Assembly: GCA_963838835.1 (NCBI GenBank)
Contig: CAWITA010000027.1
Location: 124,001-188,000, forward strand
DNA length: 64,000 nt
Direction: 5' to 3'
Source: Bog-473 sp963838835
Lineage (GTDB): Bacteria; Actinomycetota; Acidimicrobiia; Acidimicrobiales; RAAP-2
Of this stretch, positions 51,401 to 59,772 are shown piece after piece. The position numbers and the translations under genes were made by a program. Positions within the stretch are counted from its first letter, which is position 1; the number at the start of each line of letters is the position of its first letter. The notes under the pieces are model-generated. The model was not told where the DNA came from. It saw only the letters and a list, made by a program, of their open reading frames with translations, and ran no database searches.

Positions 51401-51667
51401 ATGCCCGAGTGCACGCATCTGGACCAGGTCCACGACGTGGAGCCACAGACACCGCAGGGCTGCGGCGCCTGTCTGGCCACGGGAGGGACCTGGGTGCATC
51501 TCCGCCTGTGCCTGACCTGTGGCGAGGTGAACTGTTGCGATTCCTCACCCAATCGGCATGCGACGAAGCACTTCCACGCGGCGGGCCACCCGCTCGTGCA
51601 GTCCTTCCAGCCGGGAGAGGACTGGATCTGGTGCTACGTCGACGAAATTGCCATGGAACCCGGCTGA
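51401..51667 (+). CDS. UBP-type zinc finger protein
   Basis: This 88-residue protein is a single ZnF-UBP domain. The ligand pattern is visible as CTHL, CGACLATG, HLRLCLTCGEVNCCD and HATKHFHAAGHPLVQS. In eukaryotes this fold binds the free C-terminus of ubiquitin; actinobacteria carry stand-alone copies with unknown partners. It lies 35 nt after the mycofactocin-type SDR on the same strand and may be co-transcribed with it. The ATG is well supported by GAGGAG. Confidence 0.88.
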   Translation: MPECTHLDQVHDVEPQTPQGCGACLATGGTWVHLRLCLTCGEVNCCDSSPNRHATKHFHAAGHPLVQSFQPGEDWIWCYVDEIAMEPG

Positions 51668-51677
51668 TCGGCATCCC

Positions 51678-52955
51678 TCACGTGCTTGTCCCGTAGGTGG
51701 TGTCGCGCCGTGCGGCGCGGGTCGAGCCGACCGCGGTCACCGCCCGCCGGAGATCGTTCACGAGCATGGGCACGGTGGCCGCGCTGCCGGCGTGCACCGT
51801 GGCGTGGAGGGAGTCCGGGCGGTTCTGCCGGTCCAGGTACCAGCCCTCGGCGCCCAGCCGCTCGCCGACGGCGAAGATGTCGAGTGTCTGGGGGTTGCTG
51901 GCGCCGAACGCCATGACCGTGGCCGGCGGGTCGCCGCGCAGTTCGAGACGATCCATGGATTCGATGCCGGCACGCAGCTGGCGCGCGGCGTCGTGCGCCG
52001 TGCGGGTGAGTTCGAGGTAGCCCCGGCGGCCGAGGTGCATCATGGCTGCCCACGCGGCTGCGACGGGTCCCGCCGGCCGCGTTCCCGCCATGGCCGTCGA
52101 GGCGTACAAGCCGCCGAGCCAGTCGGTGGTCACGAAGAGCTGCTTCCGGGCCAGTTCGTGTGTCCGGTAGAGGATCACCGAAACCCCTTTTGCCGCGTAG
52201 CCGTACTTGTGCACGTCGGCCGACAACGACGTCACGCCTGGCAGACGGAAGTCGAAGGGCTCGTCCAGCCGGCCCAGTTCGGCCAGGAAGGGGAGGAGGA
52301 ACCCGCCCATGCAGGCGTCGACGTGGCAGAGGATGTCCCGATCCCGCGCCAGCGACGCGATGTCGCCGATGGGATCGATCACCCCCTGCGGGTAGGTCGG
52401 CGCCGAGCCCACGACCATGATCGTCTCGGCGGAGCAGGCGTCGGCCAGGGCGTCGACGCTGACGCGGAAGTCTGGATCCACCGGCACGCGGACCACATCG
52501 ACGTCGAAGTAGTCGGCCGCCTTCGTGAAGGCCGCGTGTGCACTTTCGCCGCACACGACCGCAGGTCGGGCGATGCCACGCTCCCGCCCGACGTCGCGCG
52601 CCGTCTTTACAGCTTGCAGCAGGCTCTCGGTGCCGCCGGACGTGAGATACCCCTCCACCGCCCCGCCGGCGGCCGGGTCGTCGGCGCCGAGCAGCGTGGC
52701 GGTGTTGCACACGATGTCATGCTGCATGGTGCCGATGCTGGGGAAGGCCAGGACATTCAGGCCGTTCTCGGCGCTGTAGAGCGCGAGCGCATCGGACAGC
52801 AGTTCGTGCACGTCGTCCCCGGCTGAGTACACCAGGCTGAAGACGCGCCCGCCCCGCCAGTCCTGGTCGTCTTGCTTCATCGCGATGAGGCGTTGCATGA
52901 CCTCGTTTCGGGGAAGACCGTCTTCGGGCATCGGGGTGTGCGGAAGGGTGTCCAC
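51678..52955 (-). CDS. PLP-dependent decarboxylase/lyase, sphingosine-phosphate-lyase-like
   Basis: This 425-residue fold-type I PLP enzyme has TSGGTESLLQAVKTAR (cofactor phosphate site), CGESAHAAFTKAADYF, VDACMGGFLLPF with the Asp that contacts the ring nitrogen, and the Schiff-base Lys in SLSADVHKYGYAAKG. The HKYGYAAKG form and overall layout are closest to sphingosine-1-phosphate lyase-like proteins of the pyridoxal decarboxylase family. Bacterial members may cleave phosphorylated amines; the substrate here is unknown. GTG 52955 is the likely start. It converges on the UBP-finger gene. Confidence 0.8.
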   Translation of the reverse strand: MDTLPHTPMPEDGLPRNEVMQRLIAMKQDDQDWRGGRVFSLVYSAGDDVHELLSDALALYSAENGLNVLAFPSIGTMQHDIVCNTATLLGADDPAAGGAVEGYLTSGGTESLLQAVKTARDVGRERGIARPAVVCGESAHAAFTKAADYFDVDVVRVPVDPDFRVSVDALADACSAETIMVVGSAPTYPQGVIDPIGDIASLARDRDILCHVDACMGGFLLPFLAELGRLDEPFDFRLPGVTSLSADVHKYGYAAKGVSVILYRTHELARKQLFVTTDWLGGLYASTAMAGTRPAGPVAAAWAAMMHLGRRGYLELTRTAHDAARQLRAGIESMDRLELRGDPPATVMAFGASNPQTLDIFAVGERLGAEGWYLDRQNRPDSLHATVHAGSAATVPMLVNDLRRAVTAVGSTRAARRDTTYGTST

Positions 52956-53024
52956 GAACCGTTCTTAGTCCAGGCGGCTCGGGGTCGCGACAGGCGTGGC
53001 TCCTCGCTTCGAACAACCCACGCG

Positions 53025-53030
53025 TACGGT
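53025..53030 (+). promoter_or_regulatory. -10 box TACGGT of a leaderless DinB gene
   Basis: TACGGT ends 7 nt before ATG 53038. The intervening bases GGGGACC do not make a good ribosome site at that distance, so leaderless translation is likely. Confidence 0.45.
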
Positions 53031-53037
53031 GGGGACC

Positions 53038-53559
53038 ATGACTGAAGAATCCACAGCCACCCCTGCAGAGCAGGCCGATTTCATCGGTGCCCTGGGCCAT
53101 CAGCGGGACCTCCTGAAGCGGACGGTCACCGGCGTTTCCGAGGAGCAGGCCCGTCTGCGCCCCACGGCGAGCGCCCTCTGTCTCGGCGGGCTGATCAAGC
53201 ACGTGACCAGGGTGGAGCAGAACTGGTGCACATTCATCACGCAGGGAACCTCGGCCATCGGAGGGGCCGACGCCGCGAGCTACGCCGCCCACGCCGTCAG
53301 CTTCGAGATGACCGACGCCGAGACGGTGCCACACCTGCTCGAGCAGTACGACGCCGTGGGTCGGGCCACCGAGGAGGTCGTCAGCTCGTTGCCGTCGTTG
53401 GACCTGGCGCACCCGCTCCCCGATGCCCCGTGGTTCGAGCAAGGGGCATCGTGGTCGGCTCGCCGCGTGCTCGTCCACATCATCGCCGAGACCGCCCAGC
53501 ACGCCGGCCACGCCGACATCATCCGAGAGTCGATCGACGGCGCCAAGACGATGGGCTGA
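53038..53559 (+). CDS. DinB/DUF664 family protein
   Basis: This 173-residue four-helix protein has the DinB-type metal His pattern: LGHQRDLLKRTVTGVSEEQA, then GGLIKHVTRVEQNWC and a C-terminal IIAETAQHAGHADIIRE. Three His in these positions usually bind one divalent metal. Actinobacterial relatives include mycothiol- or bacillithiol-dependent transferases, but most have no known role. ATG 53038 is set by the TACGGT box upstream. Confidence 0.83.
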   Translation: MTEESTATPAEQADFIGALGHQRDLLKRTVTGVSEEQARLRPTASALCLGGLIKHVTRVEQNWCTFITQGTSAIGGADAASYAAHAVSFEMTDAETVPHLLEQYDAVGRATEEVVSSLPSLDLAHPLPDAPWFEQGASWSARRVLVHIIAETAQHAGHADIIRESIDGAKTMG

Positions 53560-53652
53560 GGCCGGGCCGGGCGTGCGCGCGTACTGCGCCCCAGTACCGG
53601 GCCCGGGACGGCGGCCCTCGGATACCTTGGTTGCGATGCCGGGGAGTTCCCA

Positions 53653-53751
53653 GTGAAGTTCGCCGTCACCTTCGGGCGCATGCACCCGATGCTGTCCTGG
53701 GTGGCCTTGGCCGCCGGCTGGCACCGGGTCGACCCGATGCCGTGCGTGCCG
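53653..53751 (+). pseudogene. 5' fragment of an LLM-class (F420-type) oxidoreductase gene
   Basis: GTG 53653 follows GGGGAG and begins MKFAVTFGRMHPML, the usual N-terminus of actinobacterial LLM flavin/F420-dependent oxidoreductases. After about 14-30 codons the similarity ends, and the sequence runs into the antisense end of the aldehyde dehydrogenase. The rest of the gene, about 280 residues, is missing. A TACCTT box at 53621 could still drive it. It is probably a remnant left by deletion. Confidence 0.4.
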
Positions 53752-55224
53752 CTACGAGCTCCAGATGATCGACTGGGGCTCCGTGTAAGCCAAGAGGCCG
53801 TAGTCGCCGCCGTCGCGGCCGACCCCCGACATCTTGAAGCCACCGAAGGGGGCGTCGTGGTTGCGCTGCGCGGTGTTGATGCCGACGTGACCGGCCTGGA
53901 GTTGCTTGGCCACGCGCAGCGCCCGGGCGCCGTCCTTCGAGAAGACGTAGTCGTAGAGCCCGAACTCGGAGTCGTTGGCGATGGCGATGCCCTCCTCCTC
54001 GTCGTCAAAGGGGATCATCGTGATGACGGGGCCGAAGATCTCCTCCCGCGCCACCCGCATGGAGTTGTCGCCGGTGATGAGCGTGGGCGCGACGTAGAAG
54101 CCGGTCGGCAGGTCCGCCGGCCGCTCACCGCCGATCACGATCTCGCCTCCGTCCTCCCTTGCCGTCGCGATGTGCGCCTCGATCCGTCCCCGCTGTGCCG
54201 CCGAGATCACTGGTCCGATGATGGTTGCCGTGTCGGTGGGGTCACCGACCTTGAGGTATCCGGCCATCTGCACCAGGCCGTCTCGGACCTGGTCGAACAG
54301 GCTCCGGTGGACCACAGCCCGCGTGGGTGCGGTGCAGATCTGTCCCGAGTGGAAGGACCAGGTTGAGCCGATGCACCCGACGGCCGCCTTCACGTCCGCG
54401 TCGTCGAAGACGACGCAGGCGCCCTTCCCACCCAGCTCGAGCAGGGTGCGCTTCATGGTGCGCGCCGCCTTCTCCGCGATGGTGACGCCGACCTGGGTCG
54501 AGCCGGTGAAGCTCACGCAATCGACCTCGTCAGCGTCCACGAGCGCGGCGGAGGCGAGTGGACCGGTGCCGTTGACCAGGTTGACCACGCCAGGTGGGAA
54601 GCCGACGTCGTTGAGGATGCGCACTAGCTCCACGATGGCGAGCGGGTCCTGGGGCGCTGGCTTCACGACGACCGTGTTGCCGGCGGCCAATGCCGGGGCC
54701 ACCTTGCCCGCCATGTTCACCATGGGGAAGTTGTACGAGGTGATGCAGGCGACCACGCCGAGCGGCTGGCGGTTCACCATGCCGCCGATGATCCCACCCG
54801 GCGCCAGGGGCGTCGCCTGCGCGGGTTGGGGCAGCAATGGCGTCTGCAGCACCGGCCGGGGGTCCCGGGCGTAGCGCTCGAAACGGTCGGCCGCCACGGG
54901 CACCTGCATGCGGGAGCCGACCGTCGCCGTCGCCCCCGTCTCGGCGATGACGAGGGGCAGCAGCTCGGACGACTTGGCCCGGATGGCCGCGGCCGCCTCC
55001 CGCATGAGCGCGCTGCGCTCCTCGGGTGACCAGCCCGCCCAGCCCGGTTGGGCCTCCTTGGCTGCAGCCGCGGCGGCGAGGGCGTCGCCAGGGCTCGCGT
55101 TCGGGGCCAGCCCGACTGCGGTCTCGGTGGCGGGATTGACGATCTCGTAGGTTCCCTCGGACGCGTCCACCCATTTGCCCCCGATGAGGAGCTGGTGCTC
55201 GTCGCGCCTGGTGGTCTCGGCCAT
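53752..55224 (-). CDS. Aldehyde dehydrogenase (NAD-dependent)
   Basis: This 490-residue ALDH has the full catalytic set: NFPMVNMAGKVAPALAAGNT, with Asn for the oxyanion, VVKPAPQDPLA, the general base Glu in LLELGGKGACVVF, and the nucleophile in GQICTAPTR (about residue 300). EEIFGPVITMIPFDDEEE closes the domain. ATG 55224 follows GGGAG and matches the family N-terminus MAETTRRDEHQLLIGGKWV. The substrate is unknown. Its 3' end abuts the LLM gene fragment. Confidence 0.92.
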   Translation of the reverse strand: MAETTRRDEHQLLIGGKWVDASEGTYEIVNPATETAVGLAPNASPGDALAAAAAAKEAQPGWAGWSPEERSALMREAAAAIRAKSSELLPLVIAETGATATVGSRMQVPVAADRFERYARDPRPVLQTPLLPQPAQATPLAPGGIIGGMVNRQPLGVVACITSYNFPMVNMAGKVAPALAAGNTVVVKPAPQDPLAIVELVRILNDVGFPPGVVNLVNGTGPLASAALVDADEVDCVSFTGSTQVGVTIAEKAARTMKRTLLELGGKGACVVFDDADVKAAVGCIGSTWSFHSGQICTAPTRAVVHRSLFDQVRDGLVQMAGYLKVGDPTDTATIIGPVISAAQRGRIEAHIATAREDGGEIVIGGERPADLPTGFYVAPTLITGDNSMRVAREEIFGPVITMIPFDDEEEGIAIANDSEFGLYDYVFSKDGARALRVAKQLQAGHVGINTAQRNHDAPFGGFKMSGVGRDGGDYGLLAYTEPQSIIWSS

Positions 55225-55554
55225 GTCGTGCTCCCTGGTCGGCGGCCGCCGGCGGATCTGACGGCCCGTCACATTCAACCCCGCTCCGCCTCTGGCCGCC
55301 AAAGCCGCTGCTCGGGCCACGTCCAAGCACGCCCCGCTGCTCCGGTCGGCCGAGGGCGGCTCTACCACCGGAACCGCCTGGGGCGAGACTGGGCCGACCC
55401 GACGGCACTGCCGTCCACGTCCCCAATGGGGACGGGATCCGCCGCCGGAAGGGTCAAATCTGGTCATTTATGACTTTTGTCACTTCGCAAGGTCACAGGA
55501 CCTGTGCGATTCTCTAGATTGGAAACATCCACGGGGGATGAACGGAGTCTGGTC
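55225..55554. promoter_or_regulatory. 330-bp divergent region with GTCA half-sites
   Basis: No protein gene is recognised between the divergent ALDH and AAA protease genes. The right half holds GTCA at 55453, 55463, 55479 and 55492 and its complement TGAC at 55471. Two inverted repeats stand out: GTCAT-TT-ATGAC (55463-55474) and CACAGG-A-CCTGTG (55494-55506). TAGATT at 55515-55520 is a possible -10 box for the protease gene, with GTCACA 17 bp upstream as a weak -35. The left half shows nothing recognisable. Confidence 0.4.
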
Positions 55555-57424
55555 ATGAGCCGACCTGCCGATATGGTCCCTTCGCCCGCGCGCCCCGACT
55601 CCGGTCCCCACGAGAGCGTGTCCGGGATCGTGGGCGACACCATCCTCGGCAGCGCAGACGTGACGCGGACACGCGAACGGCGCCGCATCACCCGCCTGCG
55701 GCGGCTCGTCGCGGTGTCGGCGCTCGCCCTCGGCTGGATCGTCATCCGCAAGATGAGCGGCCACGGCATCTTCCCGTCGATGCACCTGCCGCATTGGTTC
55801 GGCGGCTTCCTTCCCCTCATGCTCATCGTGCTGATGCTCGGAGCGGTCATGGCCGCGCCGTTCCTCGGGGCCGGCCGCTCGCCGCACACCCTCATCCGGC
55901 CCGGCGAGACCGCCGTGGGCCTGGAGGACCTCGTGGGCATCGACCCCATCAAGGCCGAGGTGGTCCGCTCCATCAATCTCTTCCTCGCCCACCAGACCTT
56001 CCGCGACACCATGGGCGGTTCGGCCCGACGAGGCGTCTTGTTCGAAGGGCCGCCGGGGACCGGGAAGACCTTCGTGGCGAAGGCCATGGCCAAGGAGGCC
56101 AACGTTCCCTTCTTGTTCGTGTCCGCTTCTGCGTTCCAGTCCATGTACTACGGACAGACGAACCGCAAGATCCGCTCCTTCTTCAAACAGCTGCGCAAGC
56201 ACGCTCGCACCGAGGGCGGCGCCATCGGGTTCATCGAGGAGATCGACGCCATCGGCGCCACGCGGCGCGGCATGGGCGCAGGCGGGGGGACCGAGGGCGT
56301 GAGCGGCGTCGTCAACGAGCTGCTGGTCCAGCTGCAGTCCTTCGACAGCCCGACCCGGGGCCAGCGCTTCGCGTGGGCCTGGATCGACCTGGTCAACCGC
56401 TACCTCCCCGATGGCGGCAAGCTGCGCAAGCCCGCCGTGGTGCCCGCCAACGTGCTGGTCGTCGGCGCCACCAACCGCAAGGACGACCTCGACCCCGCGC
56501 TCGATACGGCCCGGCCGCTTCGACCGCACCATCTACTTCGGGTTGCCCGGGCGCCGCGCCCGGGCCGACATCGTCGCCTACTACCTGGGCCAGAAGGCCC
56601 ATGCGGCCGACCTTGACGAGCATGGCGCGGTCGACGTCGTCGCCGGCATGACCTTCGGATACTCGCCGGCGGCGCTGGAGCGTCTGATGGACGAGGCCCT
56701 GGTCATCGCCCTGACCCACGGCCGCTCCGCCATGACCATGTCCGACGTGGCCGAGGCCAAGATGTTGGTCGAGCTCGGCGTGACCGACGAGACCATCTAC
56801 ACCCCCGACGAGCGGGATCGCGTGGCCACGCACGAGGCCGGCCACGCGACGGTGGCGTATTTCGTGGGGCAGACCCGTCAGCTCGACGTGCTCTCCATCG
56901 TCAAGCGCCGTGACTCCCTCGGCCTGTTGCAGCACTCCGACACAGAGGAGCGCTTCACGAAGAGCAGCGAGGAGCTCCGCGCCCTTCTGCAGATCGCCAT
57001 GGGCGGCATGGTGGCCGAGGAGCACTGGTTCGACGAGGTGTCGACCGGTCCGGCCTCGGACCTGGCCGCCGCCACCACTATCGGCGCCCAGATGATCGGG
57101 GCCTGTGGCATGGGCACCTCGCTCATCTCCGTCGCCGCCGCCGGCAGCGGCTACCTGGCGGGCAGCCTGGTCGACAAGGTGCTCGGGGACAAGGACGCCC
57201 GGGCGGAGCTCGACACGCTCCTGATGGGATCCTGCGACGCGGCGAAGGCCATCGTGGAGGCCCATCCCGAGGTGGTCGAGGCGCTGCGGGACGCCCTGCT
57301 CGACCGAGACGAGCTGGTGGGTGCGGAGATCACGGACGTCATCGAGTCGGCCCTCCGCCGCGCCCCGGAACCCGGGGTGATCGCCGAACTGCGGCCATCG
57401 AAGTCGGTCGGCGGGCGCGCCTGA
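55555..57424 (+). CDS. FtsH-like AAA metalloprotease (one frameshift)
   Basis: The joined protein has about 620 residues. Two closely spaced N-terminal helices (LVAVSALALGWIVI; LPLMLIVLMLGAVMAA) anchor it. The AAA module has Walker A GPPGTGKTF and a Walker B region IGFIEEIDAIG, with Glu where FtsH has the first Asp, plus an inserted segment before VLVVGATNRKDDLDPAL. One extra base at about 56504 breaks the frame; IRPGRFDRTIYF then follows. The protease half has the zinc motif HEAGH. ATG 55555 follows GGAG. It is shorter in the periplasmic part than housekeeping FtsH and is probably a paralogue. Confidence 0.82.
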
Positions 57425-57474
57425 TTCACTTGCCGCCTCGGCTACCTTGCCGGCGAGGTGAGCGCAAGGGGGCG

Positions 57475-58680
57475 ATGGTGGCTGGCCAACCGAGATCCAC
57501 GCACGCCTTCGGGATCGTCGCGCTGGGCGTCCTGGCCGGCGTGACCGCGCTCGTCCCCCTGGCGCCCTTGGGCGCCGGCGGGACGGCGGCTGGTGCCTCT
57601 GCCGCGAGCGCGAGCGTCCCGGCCCGGCCCTCTGCCGGCTGCGCGCTGGCACGGCCGGTCCCACCGGGAACGTCGAACCAGCTGCTCGCCGCAGCCGGCG
57701 ACGACGGTGGCTACACGCGCGAGGTCCCACCGTCCTACAACGGCCGGGTGCCGCTGCCCGTCGTCGTCGACCTGCACGGGTGGGGGGAGTCGGCCGCGAT
57801 CGAGATGCGCATCACCCAGCTCGGCGCCTACGGCGCCGCGCACCGGTTCATCACGATCACCCCCCAGATCGCCGAACCCGCCCTGGTCTGGCAGCTCGGG
57901 TTCCACGGCAAAGATGTCGCCTTCATCGGCGCACTGCTGCACACCCTCGACACGTCGCTCTGCGTCGACCGCGATCGCATCTTCGTGACCGGGTATTCGT
58001 ACGGGGCCTTTCTCACCTCCGTCCTCGCCTGCGTCGACGCCGACCAGATCGCCGCGGTGGCGCCGGTGGCGGGAATCCAGAACCCGGCCGGTTGCCGTCC
58101 CTCGCGCCGCGTACCGGTCGTCGCCTTTCACGGCACGGCCGACCCGTTCGTCCCCTATCTGGGCGGAATCGGACCGGCCTCGCTCAAGTTGGCGGCTCCC
58201 GACGGGTCCCAGCGCACGCTCGGCCAGGTCCTCGGCAGCAACGCAGCCAAGATCAAGGGCCCCACCATCCCGGAGAACACGGCCGCCTGGGCCAAACGCA
58301 ACGGCTGCGCGCCCCGGCCGTCCGATCGGAAGGTGGCCTCGGGCGTGACGCTGATCGCCTACTCCTGCCCGAAGGGCGACCAGGTGGAGCTCTACCGCGT
58401 CGCCGGCGGCGGCCACGCGTGGCCCGGAAGCCCCGTGTCCAGGGAGATCGCCGCGGTCGTCGGCTACACGACCATGGCCATCTCGGCCGACCAGATCATG
58501 TGGGCCTTCTTCGCCGCGCATCCGCTGCACCTTGAGCCTCACGGCGGCGGTGGCGCGTTCTTGTCCCCCCCGAGCAGGCGCAGCACGAGGCGCCCCAGCC
58601 GGCCGGGCGGCTGCTTGCGCCGCGCCGCCAGGGCCTCGGCCTCGTGGTCGCGCGTGAGTGGACCGCCCAGCCGCCAGTAG
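57475..58680 (+). CDS. Secreted PHB-depolymerase/feruloyl-esterase-like hydrolase
   Basis: This 401-residue protein has a hydrophobic N-terminal export segment (AFGIVALGVLAGVTALVPLA). The alpha/beta core has VVVDLHGWGES, the nucleophile elbow VTGYSYGAFLTS, Asp in FHGTADPFVPY and His in GGGHAWPG, the pattern of LpqC/PHB-depolymerase family esterases. ATG 57475 has AAGGGGG upstream. After FFAAHPLH the last 45 residues are low-complexity and overlap a minus-strand gene, so the true end may be earlier or the tail unstructured. Confidence 0.8.
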   Translation: MVAGQPRSTHAFGIVALGVLAGVTALVPLAPLGAGGTAAGASAASASVPARPSAGCALARPVPPGTSNQLLAAAGDDGGYTREVPPSYNGRVPLPVVVDLHGWGESAAIEMRITQLGAYGAAHRFITITPQIAEPALVWQLGFHGKDVAFIGALLHTLDTSLCVDRDRIFVTGYSYGAFLTSVLACVDADQIAAVAPVAGIQNPAGCRPSRRVPVVAFHGTADPFVPYLGGIGPASLKLAAPDGSQRTLGQVLGSNAAKIKGPTIPENTAAWAKRNGCAPRPSDRKVASGVTLIAYSCPKGDQVELYRVAGGGHAWPGSPVSREIAAVVGYTTMAISADQIMWAFFAAHPLHLEPHGGGGAFLSPPSRRSTRRPSRPGGCLRRAARASASWSRVSGPPSRQ

Positions 58681-58775
58681 CGCCTGCCGCCTCCGGTGTA
58701 GCGGACGTACCTGGGTATCGGCGGCAGCTTCCGCTTCGGCTTGCGCGGCCGCTTGCCCTTCGAGCTCGGGCTCAT
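58539..58775 (-). CDS. Small basic protein of unknown function
   Basis: This 78-residue frame is rich in Lys, Arg and Pro (KGKRPRKPKRKLPPIPRYVR) and ends KNAPPPP. It contains YTGGGRRYWRLGGPLTRDHE, which looks like genuine protein. Third codon positions are almost all G or C, as in real genes here. Its 3' 142 bp are antisense to the tail of the esterase gene. I do not recognise a family. Nucleic acid binding is conceivable from charge alone. Confidence 0.45.
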   Translation of the reverse strand: MSPSSKGKRPRKPKRKLPPIPRYVRYTGGGRRYWRLGGPLTRDHEAEALAARRKQPPGRLGRLVLRLLGGDKNAPPPP

Positions 58776-58826
58776 GGGGCCGACATCGTGCGACCTCGGA
58801 CGAGGTGGAGGCTCTGGTCGAGGGTG

Positions 58827-59714
58827 TCAGACGTGACTGGCCGCGCTGACGAGCTCGTCGAGCATCCTGTCCAGCGCACCGATTCCGACCGACAGGTGGC
58901 CCTCACCCTCTTCGAGGTGCACCGAGGCACCGGCAACCCGCGAGGAGAGCCATTGGCCGTGCGCAAACGGCACCATGAGGTCGTGCGACCCCTGCCAGAT
59001 CATGGTGGGGACGGAGATCTCGGAGAGCTCGAAGGACCAGGGCTTCACGAACGCCAAGTCGTCGTCGAGCCATCCGTCGACGCCCGTCCGCAGGGCTTCG
59101 TGGAATCCGTTGGCCATGTCCTCGCCGAACTCGTCGGTCAGAACCGCCTTGTCGACGTCGGGCAGCAACGAGTCGAGGGAGGTGATGATCCCGGCCGCGG
59201 TGACGTCCTTCAAACTCTCCCGTGCCCCCTCCAAGAAGGGCCGCAACCGGCCCTCTCCTTCGAGCGACGCACCGAACTCGATGACGTTGTCCTCCCCCAT
59301 GCCGGCCACCCAGTCAAGACCGTCGGCCGCGTAGGGAGCCACCCCCGCGATCACCAGCACAGCCGCGGCGGCGTCAAGCCGAGCGGCGCAGGCAAGGGCA
59401 TGCGGTCCGCCACCTGACCATCCGGCGACCACGCAGCGCGTGGCGCCGATGGCCGCGAGCACCGCCGCGGTGTCGGACACGACGTCGACCACGCTGCGGT
59501 CCGGCTGCCGCGTCGAGTCCCCGTAGCCCGGCCGCGACGTGGTGACGACGCGCAGACCCCGGTCGTGGGCCGCTCGTTCGAGGGCCCGGATCGGCGTGGC
59601 GGCGCCGGGCGTCCCGTGGTGAAACACCAGGGGGACGCCGTCGACCGGTCCGCTCAGCCGGAGGTCGAGGCGCCGCCCGTCGGGGAGCGCAATGTGATCG
59701 AGGGACTGAGCCAT
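58827..59714 (-). CDS. Alpha/beta hydrolase
   Basis: This 295-residue hydrolase has FHHGTPGAATP (oxyanion region), SRPGYGDSTRQ, the nucleophile elbow VAGWSGGGPHALAC (about residue 95) and a C-terminal His in EGEGHLSVG. A cap region follows residue 120. The fold is shared by epoxide hydrolases, haloperoxidases and esterases; the GWSGGG form is common in actinobacterial proteins of unknown substrate. ATG 59714 opens the conserved region, with GGAG 12 nt upstream. Confidence 0.8.
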   Translation of the reverse strand: MAQSLDHIALPDGRRLDLRLSGPVDGVPLVFHHGTPGAATPIRALERAAHDRGLRVVTTSRPGYGDSTRQPDRSVVDVVSDTAAVLAAIGATRCVVAGWSGGGPHALACAARLDAAAAVLVIAGVAPYAADGLDWVAGMGEDNVIEFGASLEGEGRLRPFLEGARESLKDVTAAGIITSLDSLLPDVDKAVLTDEFGEDMANGFHEALRTGVDGWLDDDLAFVKPWSFELSEISVPTMIWQGSHDLMVPFAHGQWLSSRVAGASVHLEEGEGHLSVGIGALDRMLDELVSAASHV

Positions 59715-59772
59715 CGGGCCATCTTGCTCCACGCGAGGGAAGGACGTCGGCACCCGTGGGTCGTCCGTCCGC

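Noticed and set aside
1140..56510. Programmed ribosomal frameshifting at the broken genes.
   Set aside because: The eight sites share no slippery motif or conserved downstream structure, and the affected genes are ordinary enzymes. A uniform +1 insertion bias fits sequencing or assembly error better.
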